In this document: in pieces, positions 16,862 to 23,116 of the stretch
Position numbering within the stretch: the stretch's first letter is position 1
Layout of the letters: each line of letters begins with the position of its first letter
Translations under genes and position numbers: made by a program
Notes under the pieces: generated by a model
Database searches by the model: none
Told to the model about the DNA's origin: nothing
What the model saw: only the letters and a program-made list of their open reading frames with translations
Source: a virus
DNA length: 35,238 nucleotides
Virus record (IMG/VR): IMGVR_UViG_3300032160_000027
Span: 1 to 35,238 of that record
Reading direction: 5' to 3' (one strand)

Positions 16862-17528
16862 AGCTTTTCCCTCCGCCGTTCTGAATGATGATGGTGTTGG
16901 CCATGGTGCGGATGTCCTCGGAGCTGAACTGGGGCATGGCGGCATAGCCGATCTGCTTGGCGTACTCGTTGGCGGCCACCACGGCCGCAACCACCGTCTT
17001 GAGGGCGTCTTCGAGTTTGGTCTTGGGGCGTTCCGTGGGGACAGCGGCGACGGCGGGGGGAGGCGGGGCGACCTGGATCTGCCCCACGGCTGCGTGGCCG
17101 TTGCTCCCATTGCCGGTGGTATCATGGCCGTTGTTAGGTGTCTGTTGTTGTGGCTGCTTCGCCATGACTGGGGCGGATGGTGACACATTCGCCCCCCTAC
17201 CGTTCTGCGGCAGGGCCGGCACGGCGAAAGTCCCATCGGGCTGCTCTCCCGGTGCGAATCCCACCTTGGCAATCTGCCACTCGATCCCCTTCCGTCCGTT
17301 GCCGTAATCCACTTCGGCCTTGACGATGTCGAAGGGTTCCCTGGGCTGCAATCTCAGCCCGTGGATTTTCTGGGCCACCTTCTCGGCGACAAAGAATACC
17401 CGGTCGTCGGTGGTGGTAAACATGTACTGCGGGTCGCCGAACTGCGAATCGCAGAGCTTTCCCTCGCTGAACTTGAGGGCCAGCTCCAGCCTGATGTTGG
17501 TCTGAAACTTGATCTTATCGAGAGCCAT
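16851..17528 (-). CDS. Conserved phage protein, candidate single-strand DNA-binding partner of the nuclease
   Basis: 225 residues from ATG 17528, with AGGAAAGG upstream. The N-terminal ~90 residues form an alternating beta-rich domain (IRLELALKFSEGKLCDSQFG, YMFTTTDDRVFFVAEKVAQK, IEWQIAKVG). A Gln/Asn/Pro/Gly/Ala-rich linker follows (~105-165), and then a helical C-terminus (LEDALKTVVAAVVAANEYAK). A compact beta domain plus flexible tail, encoded directly upstream of a RecB-like nuclease, is what one expects of an SSB or annealing-type protein. I see no diagnostic motif, so the role is inferred from architecture and position. Confidence 0.72.
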   Translation of the reverse strand: MALDKIKFQTNIRLELALKFSEGKLCDSQFGDPQYMFTTTDDRVFFVAEKVAQKIHGLRLQPREPFDIVKAEVDYGNGRKGIEWQIAKVGFAPGEQPDGTFAVPALPQNGRGANVSPSAPVMAKQPQQQTPNNGHDTTGNGSNGHAAVGQIQVAPPPPAVAAVPTERPKTKLEDALKTVVAAVVAANEYAKQIGYAAMPQFSSEDIRTMANTIIIQNGGGKSYGS

Positions 17529-17889
17529 AACCGTTTTCCTTTCCTGGGCGCTTTAGAGCCTCGCGGCTTTGGTGTTGCTGCCAAAACTGCTGAAACATCT
17601 GGATCAGGGCCGGAACATCCAGGCCGTGAACCAACGCGAATTTCACCGGGCCGAGCTTGTGATAGCTGTCAGAATTGGACTGGTGATCGCGGTGGCACAA
17701 GGGCAGGACATCCAGATCCGAAGCCTTCTCGTCGCTCGAATGCGGCCCGAAATGCGCCGCTTCCATCCAGCGGATTCTGCCGCACACAATGCAGGGGAAC
17801 CCACGGACGAAGCGCTTGTACCGTTCGTTTCTTTCGGGCTTGTGCTTCTGGTAGATCGGGCCGGCGGCGATCTGGAAGGCTTGCGTCAT
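17515..17889 (-). CDS. HNH-type nuclease-like protein (DUF968/Ref-like)
   Basis: 124 residues from ATG 17889 (GTG 17895 is also possible). The zinc/nuclease signature is clear: PCIVCG (C33, C36), WMEAAHFGPH (H46, H50), and LPLCHRDHQSNSDSYH (C65, H69, H76), followed by VHGLDVPALI. This matches small HNH proteins of phage recombination regions resembling RecA-dependent nuclease Ref or DUF968. It is the first gene of the leftward operon and its ATG lies 8 nt after the -10 box of its promoter, so the mRNA is probably leaderless. The stop overlaps the next gene by 14 bp. Family call is good; enzymatic activity is inferred. Confidence 0.82.
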   Translation of the reverse strand: MTQAFQIAAGPIYQKHKPERNERYKRFVRGFPCIVCGRIRWMEAAHFGPHSSDEKASDLDVLPLCHRDHQSNSDSYHKLGPVKFALVHGLDVPALIQMFQQFWQQHQSREALKRPGKENGYGSR

Positions 17890-17897
17890 TCGCACCT

Positions 17898-17926
17898 ATT
17901 ATAACTAAGCGGTTTGTTAAAGTCAA
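17898..17926 (-). promoter_or_regulatory. Leftward early promoter, near-consensus sigma70
   Basis: On the minus strand: TTGACT, a 17-bp spacer, TATAAT. The ATG of the HNH gene begins 8 nt downstream of the -10 box, at or next to the expected transcription start. An 18-bp operator palindrome lies in the spacer and enters the -10 box. Confidence 0.85.
17902..17919. promoter_or_regulatory. Operator copy 1
   Basis: TAACTAAGCGGTTTGTTA on the plus strand. It matches the deduced palindrome TAACNAAGCGCTTNGTTA at all but one of 16 defined positions. It fills the spacer of the leftward promoter, so a bound protein would block RNA polymerase. Confidence 0.75.
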
Positions 17927-17931
17927 GGGGC

Positions 17932-17960
17932 TTGCAAAAAAAACAACAAAGCGCTATGTT
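17932..17960 (+). promoter_or_regulatory. Rightward promoter for the small MARIKD gene
   Basis: TTGCAA, 17-bp spacer, TATGTT. The ATG at 17967 is exactly 7 nt after the last base of the -10 box, which is where transcription is expected to start. It is less perfect than the other two promoters of this region. Confidence 0.6.
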
Positions 17961-17961
17961 A
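17944..17961. promoter_or_regulatory. Operator copy 2
   Basis: CAACAAAGCGCTATGTTA, matching TAACNAAGCGCTTNGTTA with two mismatches. It covers the -10 box of the promoter for the small gene at 17967. Confidence 0.65.
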
Positions 17962-17966
17962 TGGCC

Positions 17967-18128
17967 ATGGCGAGAATCAAAGATCAAGCTGCCGTGGCAC
18001 TTGGCCGCAAGGGCGGCAAGGCCCGGCTGAAGACCATGAGCCCCGAGGAGCGTAGCGAGAGGGCGAGTATCGCGGGGCAGGCCTCGGCGCTGGTGCGATG
18101 GGGCGGAAAAAAGAAGAAAAAGGCTTGA
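17967..18128 (+). CDS. Small basic protein between the operators, candidate regulator
   Basis: 53 residues beginning MARIKDQAAVALGRKGGKAR, with a KTMSPEERSERASIAGQASA helix and a lysine-rich end. An ATG two codons upstream (17961) is possible, but 17967 sits at the predicted transcription start. The KGGKAR...SPEER..IA pattern recurs in two other genes of this window (27370-27558 and the C-terminus of 19615-19929). It lies between two operator-bearing promoters, its own promoter carries an operator, and it is basic, so it is a candidate DNA-binding switch protein. That role is inference; no named helix-turn-helix is evident. Confidence 0.7.
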   Translation: MARIKDQAAVALGRKGGKARLKTMSPEERSERASIAGQASALVRWGGKKKKKA

Positions 18129-18153
18129 CAGTAACCAAGCGCTTAGTTATGAT
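18125..18153 (+). promoter_or_regulatory. Rightward promoter for the 209-residue protein and recombinase operon
   Basis: TTGACA, 17-bp spacer, TATGAT, then AGGTGC and ATG 18160. The start codon therefore lies 7 nt after the -10 box, at the predicted transcription start. The -35 box overlaps the stop codon of the preceding small gene. Confidence 0.82.
18132..18149. promoter_or_regulatory. Operator copy 3
   Basis: TAACCAAGCGCTTAGTTA, a near-perfect palindrome that fits the consensus at every defined position. It fills the spacer of the promoter at 18125-18153. Confidence 0.75.
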
Positions 18154-18159
18154 AGGTGC

Positions 18160-18789
18160 ATGATCACCCTTACAGCAGAATCGAGAGAATGGAAAAACAC
18201 CGGCCAGTACATCGCTCGCATTACCGGCCGGGCGGCGAAGTATACCTACGCCCGTGAATTCGTCGGCCGCAAAAGCGGCAGTACCAGCGAGGCCCTGATC
18301 GACGAGCCGGGCATCTACGAGATCGGCGACATCGATAAGAAGGGCCGCAAGGACCCCGGCTTCGTCATCATCGTGACACGCCCCGCCCACTGCCCGCCAA
18401 AGACCGAACGGGGCGACCCGCAGTTGATCAGGTTCCCAGCGTCCGAAACGGACGTAATGATCCTGACCAAGCGTATGGATCAGGGAGAGAGCCTCGACGA
18501 GATGGTCGAATGCACCGTCTCACTCGATCCTGAAGCGAAGTATGGCTACCGCGTCCGTGGCAAAGGCGAGGCCAAGCGCGCATCCACTGCCGCGACCATC
18601 GAGGAAGCTGTCGAGCAGTGCTGGCAGCTTCTCCAGGCGTTCCCCGAGCGCGAGGCGAAGAAAGTGTTGGCCGCGCTAAAACTTCGCGTCTCGCCGAGGG
18701 CCGAACCCGCCGCCGAGACGGCCGCTGAACCCATCGCTGAGACCACATGCGAACCGACACCCGAGACCGCCGAGCCACGGCAGCGGTGA
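18160..18789 (+). CDS. Unknown 209-residue protein, first gene of the rightward operon
   Basis: It begins MITLTAESREWKNTGQYIAR and has a beta-rich N-terminal half (YTYAREFVGRKSG, EPGIYEIGDIDKKGRKDPGF, VIIVTRP). A helical segment follows (IEEAVEQCWQLLQAFPEREA), and then an acidic tail with repeated Ala-Glu-Pro/Thr units (AEPAAETAAEPIAETT). No catalytic motif is visible and I do not recognise the family. It has its own operator-controlled promoter and an apparently leaderless start, and the zinc protein and recombinase follow in coupled order. It could be a regulator or a recombination accessory protein; this is speculative. Confidence 0.72.
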   Translation: MITLTAESREWKNTGQYIARITGRAAKYTYAREFVGRKSGSTSEALIDEPGIYEIGDIDKKGRKDPGFVIIVTRPAHCPPKTERGDPQLIRFPASETDVMILTKRMDQGESLDEMVECTVSLDPEAKYGYRVRGKGEAKRASTAATIEEAVEQCWQLLQAFPEREAKKVLAALKLRVSPRAEPAAETAAEPIAETTCEPTPETAEPRQR

Positions 18790-18941
18790 AATGCCCCGTC
18801 TGTCACGCGCCGGCAGGCGACCAATGCCACGCCCTCCCAGGCCAGCACTACACCACCGGGCGGTACTTCATCCACAGCCAGCGCCGCGCGGCCTGGCTGG
18901 AGCACAAGCACCGCGAGGAGGCCCGCGCCAAGGGCGAATGA
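18786..18941 (+). CDS. Small zinc-binding protein
   Basis: 51 residues from GTG 18786, which overlaps the preceding stop as GTGA; a longer start at ATG 18747 is possible. It opens KCPVCHAPAGDQCHALPGQH, a CPxC...GxxC knuckle, then TGRYFIHSQRRAAWLEHKHR. Proteins of this type are common in phages and actinobacterial genomes and may act as nucleic-acid-binding zinc knuckles. It sits directly before the recombinase gene, 6 nt away. Confidence 0.68.
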   Translation: MKCPVCHAPAGDQCHALPGQHYTTGRYFIHSQRRAAWLEHKHREEARAKGE

Positions 18942-18947
18942 TCCAGT

Positions 18948-19625
18948 ATGCGCGTCGCCATCTATGCCCGAGTCTCGAAAGAGACCTGCACGGTACGCTC
19001 CTGTGGCCACCTGAAGACGGATCACGCACAAGGCAAAGGCTCTTGCCGGCGCTCAGGCTGTGACTGCTCGAGGTATGAGGGCCAGGACGCCGAGAACCAG
19101 CTCCTCGAGCTGAGACGCTATGCCAAAGCGCAGCACTGGGAATCCATCGAATACATCGACTACGAGACCGGCAAGCATTCCGACCGCGACGCCCTCACCC
19201 GCATGTTCGGAGACGCCAGCCGCAAGCAATTCGATGTGGTGGTTACCTGGGCGCTGGACCGGCTCTCGCGCGAGGGCATCGAGGAAACCTTCAGACACCT
19301 GCGGACGCTGAGGGAATACGGCGTGAAATACGAGAGCTACACCGAGCCGCAGTTCCGCACCACGGGACCGATGGGCGACGTCTTCGGGGAATTGATGATC
19401 GCGTTGTCGGCGGCAATGGCCAAGATGGAACGACTGAAGATCTCCGAGCGGACCAAGGCCGGCCTGGCGCGAGCTCGCCGGGAGGGACGGGTCGGCGGCC
19501 GGCGCCCCACGGTGTTCTCGCGCGATCGCGCGCTGCAGCTCCGCAAATCCGGTCTGAGCTGGAGGGAGATCGGCCGCAAAATGGGAGTCGCTCAATCCAC
19601 GATTCGAGCCGGCCTCAGAGGGTAG
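18948..19625 (+). CDS. Serine recombinase (resolvase/invertase family) with inserted Cys/His module
   Basis: 225 residues. The catalytic N-terminus YARVSKE (R8, S10), the VVTWALDRLSREG motif and the LMIALSAAMAKMERLKISER helix E identify a small serine recombinase. The C-terminal helix-turn-helix is SWREIGRKMGVAQSTIRAG. Between the catalytic serine and the AENQL motif there is an extra ~30 residues (13-45) carrying C14, C19, H21, H26, C33, C38 and C40, which look like a zinc site. Canonical resolvases have only a short loop here. Its length is that of Hin/Gin/Tn3 enzymes rather than large serine integrases, so it may invert or resolve DNA rather than integrate the phage. The 3' end overlaps the convergent gene by 11 bp. 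Confidence 0.9.
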   Translation: MRVAIYARVSKETCTVRSCGHLKTDHAQGKGSCRRSGCDCSRYEGQDAENQLLELRRYAKAQHWESIEYIDYETGKHSDRDALTRMFGDASRKQFDVVVTWALDRLSREGIEETFRHLRTLREYGVKYESYTEPQFRTTGPMGDVFGELMIALSAAMAKMERLKISERTKAGLARARREGRVGGRRPTVFSRDRALQLRKSGLSWREIGRKMGVAQSTIRAGLRG

Positions 19626-19929
19626 CGATCCGCGCGTCGGCGCCCATCCGGGCGATAGCCTTACGCCTCTTCGCCGGCAGTTTCATCCGCGCCTCGCGCC
19701 TCACGCCGGCATTGGCGCGCAGCCGCCCGCAGCTCACCACGCGGCCAGCGCGCAGCTTGGCGCCTCGGACCTTGACTTGGCGCAGGCACTCAGGATCGCC
19801 GCAGCTACAGTCGCACAGCCACGCGGCGCCGCCCCCGGAGTCCAGGCCGGCATACTCCTTGACTTTGAGGCAGCCATACGTATGGCCTGTCTCGTCGATG
19901 GTCCCTCGGGGCAGCGCAATTATTCGCAC
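19615..19929 (-). CDS. Cys-rich phage protein with C-terminal basic motif
   Basis: 104 residues from GTG 19929, with AGGAG 6 nt upstream. It has the pattern G.TYG.LKV..., AAWLCDCSCGDPECLRQVKV and LRAGRVVSCGR, with C39, C41, C43, C48 and C67. This resembles the small zinc/beta domain found in phage proteins and at the N-terminus of some homing-nuclease-like proteins. The C-terminus (KLPAKRRKAIARMGADARIA) resembles the SPEER-type basic motif of the small genes at 17967 and 27370. It is the last gene of the leftward block. Possibly DNA-binding. Confidence 0.7.
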   Translation of the reverse strand: MRIIALPRGTIDETGHTYGCLKVKEYAGLDSGGGAAWLCDCSCGDPECLRQVKVRGAKLRAGRVVSCGRLRANAGVRREARMKLPAKRRKAIARMGADARIATL

Positions 19930-20018
19930 ATTGTCTCCTCAACCTCCTCCGCTGGTCAGGCATTTTATCCGGGTGTTACGCCCCCGGCTCCCGGTGTCCC
20001 TCCGGACGCTCCATGTGG

Positions 20019-20552
20019 TCAGGTTGTCTCGATCTTGTCGTCGGTCAATTCCTCTGTCTGCATAGGGGGAGCCACATACTCCGGTGACTCCCTGATGATA
20101 TCGCGGGCCTGCCATCCAGTAAGCAGGGACTTCTGTCCGCCAGCGGAGTAGGCGCGAAAGGGAATCTTCGCAGACATAAGGAGGCACATGAGGTCTCCTG
20201 CCGCGCAACGCGATCCAGCACCGAAGTCGATTTGAGCCTCCGTCCTCATTACGGTTACCCGTCGATTGCTAGTGGGGGTGATCCAGATAGGGCTCCCCGT
20301 CACGGACCGCTGAAGTTCTGCTGGCATAAATGTCTCTTTTGCGGAATCGTTCCAGTCGTCGGGGGGGTCAAAGAAAGCCTCATCCCCTGGCAGGCTCGAA
20401 AAAACGCGGTGAATGATCTGCGCCACTGCCAACATCGAGTCGGTGATATGCAGGTTTGGTATTATTACGATACTTCCAACCGCATTGTCGCGGTGCGCCT
20501 GGAGGGCAAGAATCAACGTCTCCTCTCCGATCTTGTATTCCTGATTCGTCAT
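20019..20552 (-). CDS. Unknown 177-residue protein
   Basis: ATG 20552 has a GGAAAGGA ribosome-binding site upstream. It begins MTNQEYKIGEETLILALQAH, with a hydrophobic strand (SIVIIPNLHITDSMLAVAQI), an acidic Asp/Pro-rich loop (DEAFFDPPDDWNDSAKE) and a mixed C-terminal half with two cysteines (SRCAAGDLMCLLMSAKIPF). It appears to be a soluble alpha/beta protein of unknown family. It probably shares the promoter at 21470-21498 with the upstream 239-residue gene. Confidence 0.65.
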   Translation of the reverse strand: MTNQEYKIGEETLILALQAHRDNAVGSIVIIPNLHITDSMLAVAQIIHRVFSSLPGDEAFFDPPDDWNDSAKETFMPAELQRSVTGSPIWITPTSNRRVTVMRTEAQIDFGAGSRCAAGDLMCLLMSAKIPFRAYSAGGQKSLLTGWQARDIIRESPEYVAPPMQTEELTDDKIETT

Positions 20553-20710
20553 TTTTTTATCCTTTCCGCTGGCTCTCAGTTACTCCAGCCCCGCCGCGTG
20601 GAGGCGGCCAGCAAGGGGCCTGCCGGGGATTGCCTACCCCGGCTGTGGCGTCCAACCACAGGCTCCGCCTGGTGCGGAGACCACGTGAGTGGTGATACAC
20701 GCGGCGGAGG
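20553..20710. other. Intergenic region with a strong hairpin
   Basis: 158 nt between two leftward genes. It holds a perfect 7-bp stem GCCGGGG/CCCCGGC with an 8-nt loop (20622-20643) and a second, imperfect stem around CCACAGGC/GCCTGGTG (20655-20675). No U-tract follows, so it is not a standard terminator. It may protect or pause the transcript. Confidence 0.45.
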
Positions 20711-21430
20711 TCAATCCTTGATCCGTACCACGCGCTCGGCGTGCGAGCGGATATAGTCGGAGTCCATCCCCGCAGGGATAAAACTCACGGTAGCCATCTG
20801 CATTGGGTGCATAGAGCCGGGCTGGTCATATCTGACGCCACCTCCTACCAGCGAGACAAAGGTGATGCCTTGAGGCACGTGCGACCACTGCGCGGGACTC
20901 ATCTGCTGCATCTCAGGCGGATGCACGTCGGCCAGGATGTCGGCCATTTCGGTTCGGCTGATGGTGGAGCGGCGTCCCAGTCGGCGAGAGATCAGACGGA
21001 GCGCGGTGGCTGAATCGTAGGCATCGATTGCGGCGTAGTGATCGTCGATCTGCCGGAGCATGACGCCATAGGCGCGGCAAGAAGCGAAGTAGTCGGCGCA
21101 CTCGGGGTAGGCAGTAGGATCGGCGTGGCGGCGGTCTAAGGCAGCGGTGATTTCACGGGACAGCCGGAGCAGCTCATCTTCGGGCGCCTGCTCTACAGCG
21201 TCCATCCCGGTATCGCCTGTGCCATATCTGCCAGCCGGGTGGCCATCCGGCTCCCACTGCCAGACAGCTACGAGGTCCTGTCCTTTGCCGCTGCCGGAAT
21301 AACTGGGGAGGCAATAGCGTGGCATGCGGTCGGGGTACGCGCATGTGACGCGCTCATAGGTGGTGCTGATTTCTGGTATCTCGACTTTGCCAGATTTGAC
21401 TGGCGCGCAACCGAGGTAATTGATCTTCAT
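20711..21430 (-). CDS. Unknown 239-residue protein under its own promoter
   Basis: ATG 21430 was chosen because AAGGAG lies 8 nt upstream and the promoter just beyond it; the open frame continues to 22423 but that part is a shadow of other genes. The product starts MKINYLGCAPVKSGKVEIPE, has an aromatic segment (GQDLVAVWQWEPDG) and helices (LLRLSREITAALDRRHADP, YFASCRAYGVMLRQIDDHYA). It ends with a beta-rich part (ITFVSLVGGGVRYDQPG...MATVSFIPAGMD) and HAERVVRIKD. I recognise no family. Codon use is somewhat less GC-biased than in the late genes. Together with the gene at 20019 it forms a separately controlled unit. Confidence 0.7.
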   Translation of the reverse strand: MKINYLGCAPVKSGKVEIPEISTTYERVTCAYPDRMPRYCLPSYSGSGKGQDLVAVWQWEPDGHPAGRYGTGDTGMDAVEQAPEDELLRLSREITAALDRRHADPTAYPECADYFASCRAYGVMLRQIDDHYAAIDAYDSATALRLISRRLGRRSTISRTEMADILADVHPPEMQQMSPAQWSHVPQGITFVSLVGGGVRYDQPGSMHPMQMATVSFIPAGMDSDYIRSHAERVVRIKD

Positions 21431-21469
21431 CTCTTTTTCTCCTTGCCCGCTGGATGCGAGCTCAAGTAG

Positions 21470-21498
21470 ATTATGCTTCAATGAGGCCACGATGTCAA
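21470..21498 (-). promoter_or_regulatory. Strong leftward sigma70 promoter
   Basis: On the minus strand: TTGACA, a 17-bp spacer, CATAAT, about 40 nt before ATG 21430. It lacks the TAAC...GTTA operator and has a normal leader with AAGGAG. The two genes downstream could thus be expressed independently of the main switch, for example in a lysogen. Confidence 0.8.
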
Positions 21499-21812
21499 TA
21501 GAAAAACGAGGCGCGCCGAAAGATTTTTGAAGAAAAGGCGAAAGCTTCAGTGGGGCCGCGACACCCGGCATGGCAGGTGTGCAGCAAACGTAGTCCCCAG
21601 CGGCCGAATAGAGGCCGCGAAACAAAGGACTTAGAGCCGCCCCCGGAAGCGCCCACAAACGACCGTTAGCTGCACTGACCCCTCCGAAAAGTCCAGCAAA
21701 TAGGCCACTTCCCGCGTGCGAGGCCCGGTCCGAGGCCCGCGGGCGTGGCCAGGCGAGGCGCAGCCCCATGAGTCGCCATGGGTCGCGCGCGCGCGAAGGC
21801 GCCCGTATCCTT
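21499..21812. other. Non-coding region with nested hairpins
   Basis: About 310 nt with no convincing gene. It contains ACACC/GGTGT (21561-21580) and a two-step stem-loop: AGTCC/GGACT outside GCGGCC/GGCCGC (21592-21631, loop GAATAGA). No U-tract follows. It could be the 3' region of the upstream leftward genes, an attenuator, or a small structured RNA. Confidence 0.4.
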
Positions 21813-21938
21813 TTATGCGGCGCGGGGATGCGCGCTGTGCTGGTCGAGCAGCGCGATGGCGGCGACAAGAGCGGCGCGGTAGCGTCGGGCGCACACAAGC
21901 ACCAGGGCCACGGCGGCGCGTTCGGCGGGGGAGAGCAT
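21813..21938 (-). CDS. Tiny helical protein (41 residues)
   Basis: ATG 21938 lies 4 nt after the stop of the upstream gene. The product MLSPAERAAVALVLVCARRY and following RAALVAAIALLDQHS reads as one long, mostly hydrophobic helix with basic residues. It is the last small gene of the coupled chain that runs left from about 25.2 kb. Function unknown; expression plausible because of tight spacing. Confidence 0.45.
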   Translation of the reverse strand: MLSPAERAAVALVLVCARRYRAALVAAIALLDQHSAHPRAA

Positions 21939-21942
21939 CCGC

Positions 21943-22143
21943 TCACGGTAGCGCTTTGCGCTCGTCGCGGGGATCCTCTGTCGGCGGATCCAGCTCTGGT
22001 GGACGCGATGCGTAGGATCGCGTGAGAGCCGGCGGCCGGTATTCGTCGAGCACCCACAGCAGCGCATCCACAGCGCGCGCCATGGGTCTGCCCATCGCCC
22101 TGGCGATGCGCAGCATCTCGCGGATGTCGGATTCGGACTTCAC
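21943..22143 (-). CDS. Small hypothetical protein (66 residues)
   Basis: GTG 22143 overlaps the preceding stop as GTGA and has AAGGGAGGG upstream. The N-terminal half is helical (KSESDIREMLRIARAMGRPM, ARAVDALLWVLDEYRPP); the end is Pro/Glu/Asp-rich. No family recognised. Confidence 0.6.
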   Translation of the reverse strand: MKSESDIREMLRIARAMGRPMARAVDALLWVLDEYRPPALTRSYASRPPELDPPTEDPRDERKALP

Positions 22144-22649
22144 GCCGCGCCCTCCCTTGAGGCAGAGCACGCGCGGACAAACGCGTCCCACTCGTTGCCG
22201 GCGGCCACGGCCAGTCGGTAGAGCTGCGCCATGAGATCGTACGCATCGTTGTACACCACGCGCAGCTCGCCGGGCTGGAGCGAGATCGAGGTGAGGTCCC
22301 GGAGCAAGGTCCACTGATCCGCCGGCGTGACCGGCAGTTTGACCGAGTGGAGGCGCAGATCCTCGGTCGCCTTGGCGAGCGTGTGCGCCAGGCGCTTGCG
22401 GCGGCCCAGCTCTTGCATGGCATCCTGGGCGGCGGGGGAGTGGCGGAGGTAGTCGAGCAGGCTTTCGCGGCTCACAATCAGCTCGTTACCGTGCGCCTTG
22501 CCACCCGCGACGAGGATGAGGGTTTTCGCTCCGGAACGCGAAATTCCGAAGATGGCCTCCACTTCGGCACGCCGGAAGCTAGCGACATCGGAACGTTCCA
22601 AGGCCTCTGTTATCTGCACCAAACGGGGTATCCAGGCAGGTTTTCGCAT
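22140..22649 (-). CDS. Putative helix-turn-helix protein of unknown function (169 residues)
   Basis: It begins MRKPAWIPRLVQITEALERS. RRAEVEAIFGISRSGAKTLI (about residues 26-45) looks like a helix-turn-helix, followed by ELIVSRESLLDYLRHSPAA, the usual wing-and-helix layout of HTH_17-type proteins. The remaining ~100 residues are helical (EDLRLHSVKLPVTPADQWTL, VVYNDAYDLMAQLYRLAVAA). It probably binds DNA; target unknown. It lies 18 nt downstream of the zinc-ribbon gene and is coupled to the next gene by GTGA. Confidence 0.65.
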   Translation of the reverse strand: MRKPAWIPRLVQITEALERSDVASFRRAEVEAIFGISRSGAKTLILVAGGKAHGNELIVSRESLLDYLRHSPAAQDAMQELGRRKRLAHTLAKATEDLRLHSVKLPVTPADQWTLLRDLTSISLQPGELRVVYNDAYDLMAQLYRLAVAAGNEWDAFVRACSASREGAA

Positions 22650-22667
22650 GGCTCCTTATGCCCTCTA

Positions 22668-22922
22668 CTATTCCGGCCGGTTGTTGGCCGCCGGCGCAAG
22701 GTGTACGTTTTTACGGGGTGCCGCGAACCTCGTGACAGTGCACTCGGGGCACCAGTGCGCCTGGCCATCCTCGGTCCAGCCGTCCAGCTTCGCCGCGTGT
22801 ACCCGGCCGCCGGCGGCGGAAATCAGCTCACCGAAATTGGCGACGTACAGCAGCGTCCCTCCGTGGTGTGGGTAGCGCGCGCCGCAACTCTCGCATAGGA
22901 CCAGGACTTCGACTGCGATCAT
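22668..22922 (-). CDS. Small zinc-ribbon protein (84 residues)
   Basis: Two cysteine pairs, CESCG (C10, C13) and WCPEC (C58, C61), are separated by a beta-rich segment (GTLLYVANFGELISAAGGRV). That fits a zinc ribbon. ATG 22922 overlaps the preceding stop as ATGA. Function unknown; zinc ribbons of this size often bind nucleic acid or protein partners. Confidence 0.68.
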   Translation of the reverse strand: MIAVEVLVLCESCGARYPHHGGTLLYVANFGELISAAGGRVHAAKLDGWTEDGQAHWCPECTVTRFAAPRKNVHLAPAANNRPE

Positions 22923-23116
22923 GACTTACCCTCCCCCCGCAGGATTCGGCACTTGCCGCACCGGCGCCGATCCGCTGCATAGTAGCCGTAGTGATCCTGG
23001 CGCCGGATCATCTCGTGGCCGCACTCGAGGATGTCGACGGGGCTGCCGTACTGATTGAGGCGCCAGTCGACGACCCTCCGCAGTGGTGAGCCTCGCCTGG
23101 TGCCCTTACGCATCAT
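22919..23116 (-). CDS. Small zinc-binding protein (65 residues)
   Basis: ATG 23116 gives an ATGA overlap with the preceding stop and has GGAGG upstream; a second ATG follows at 23113. The product has a basic N-terminus and the pattern LECGHEMIRR...RRRCGKCRIL (C32, H34, C53, C56), which can form one zinc site. Part of the coupled chain. Confidence 0.62.
   Translation of the reverse strand: MMRKGTRRGSPLRRVVDWRLNQYGSPVDILECGHEMIRRQDHYGYYAADRRRCGKCRILRGEGKS

Noticed and set aside
17569-17904. Plus-strand frames opposite the HNH gene and their extension into the small gene at 17967
   Set aside because: The minus-strand HNH motif is unambiguous; the plus-strand frame upstream of 17961 is a shadow.
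21431-22423. N-terminal extension of the 239-residue gene
   Set aside because: It would run through a strong promoter and through other coding frames; AAGGAG supports the start at 21430.
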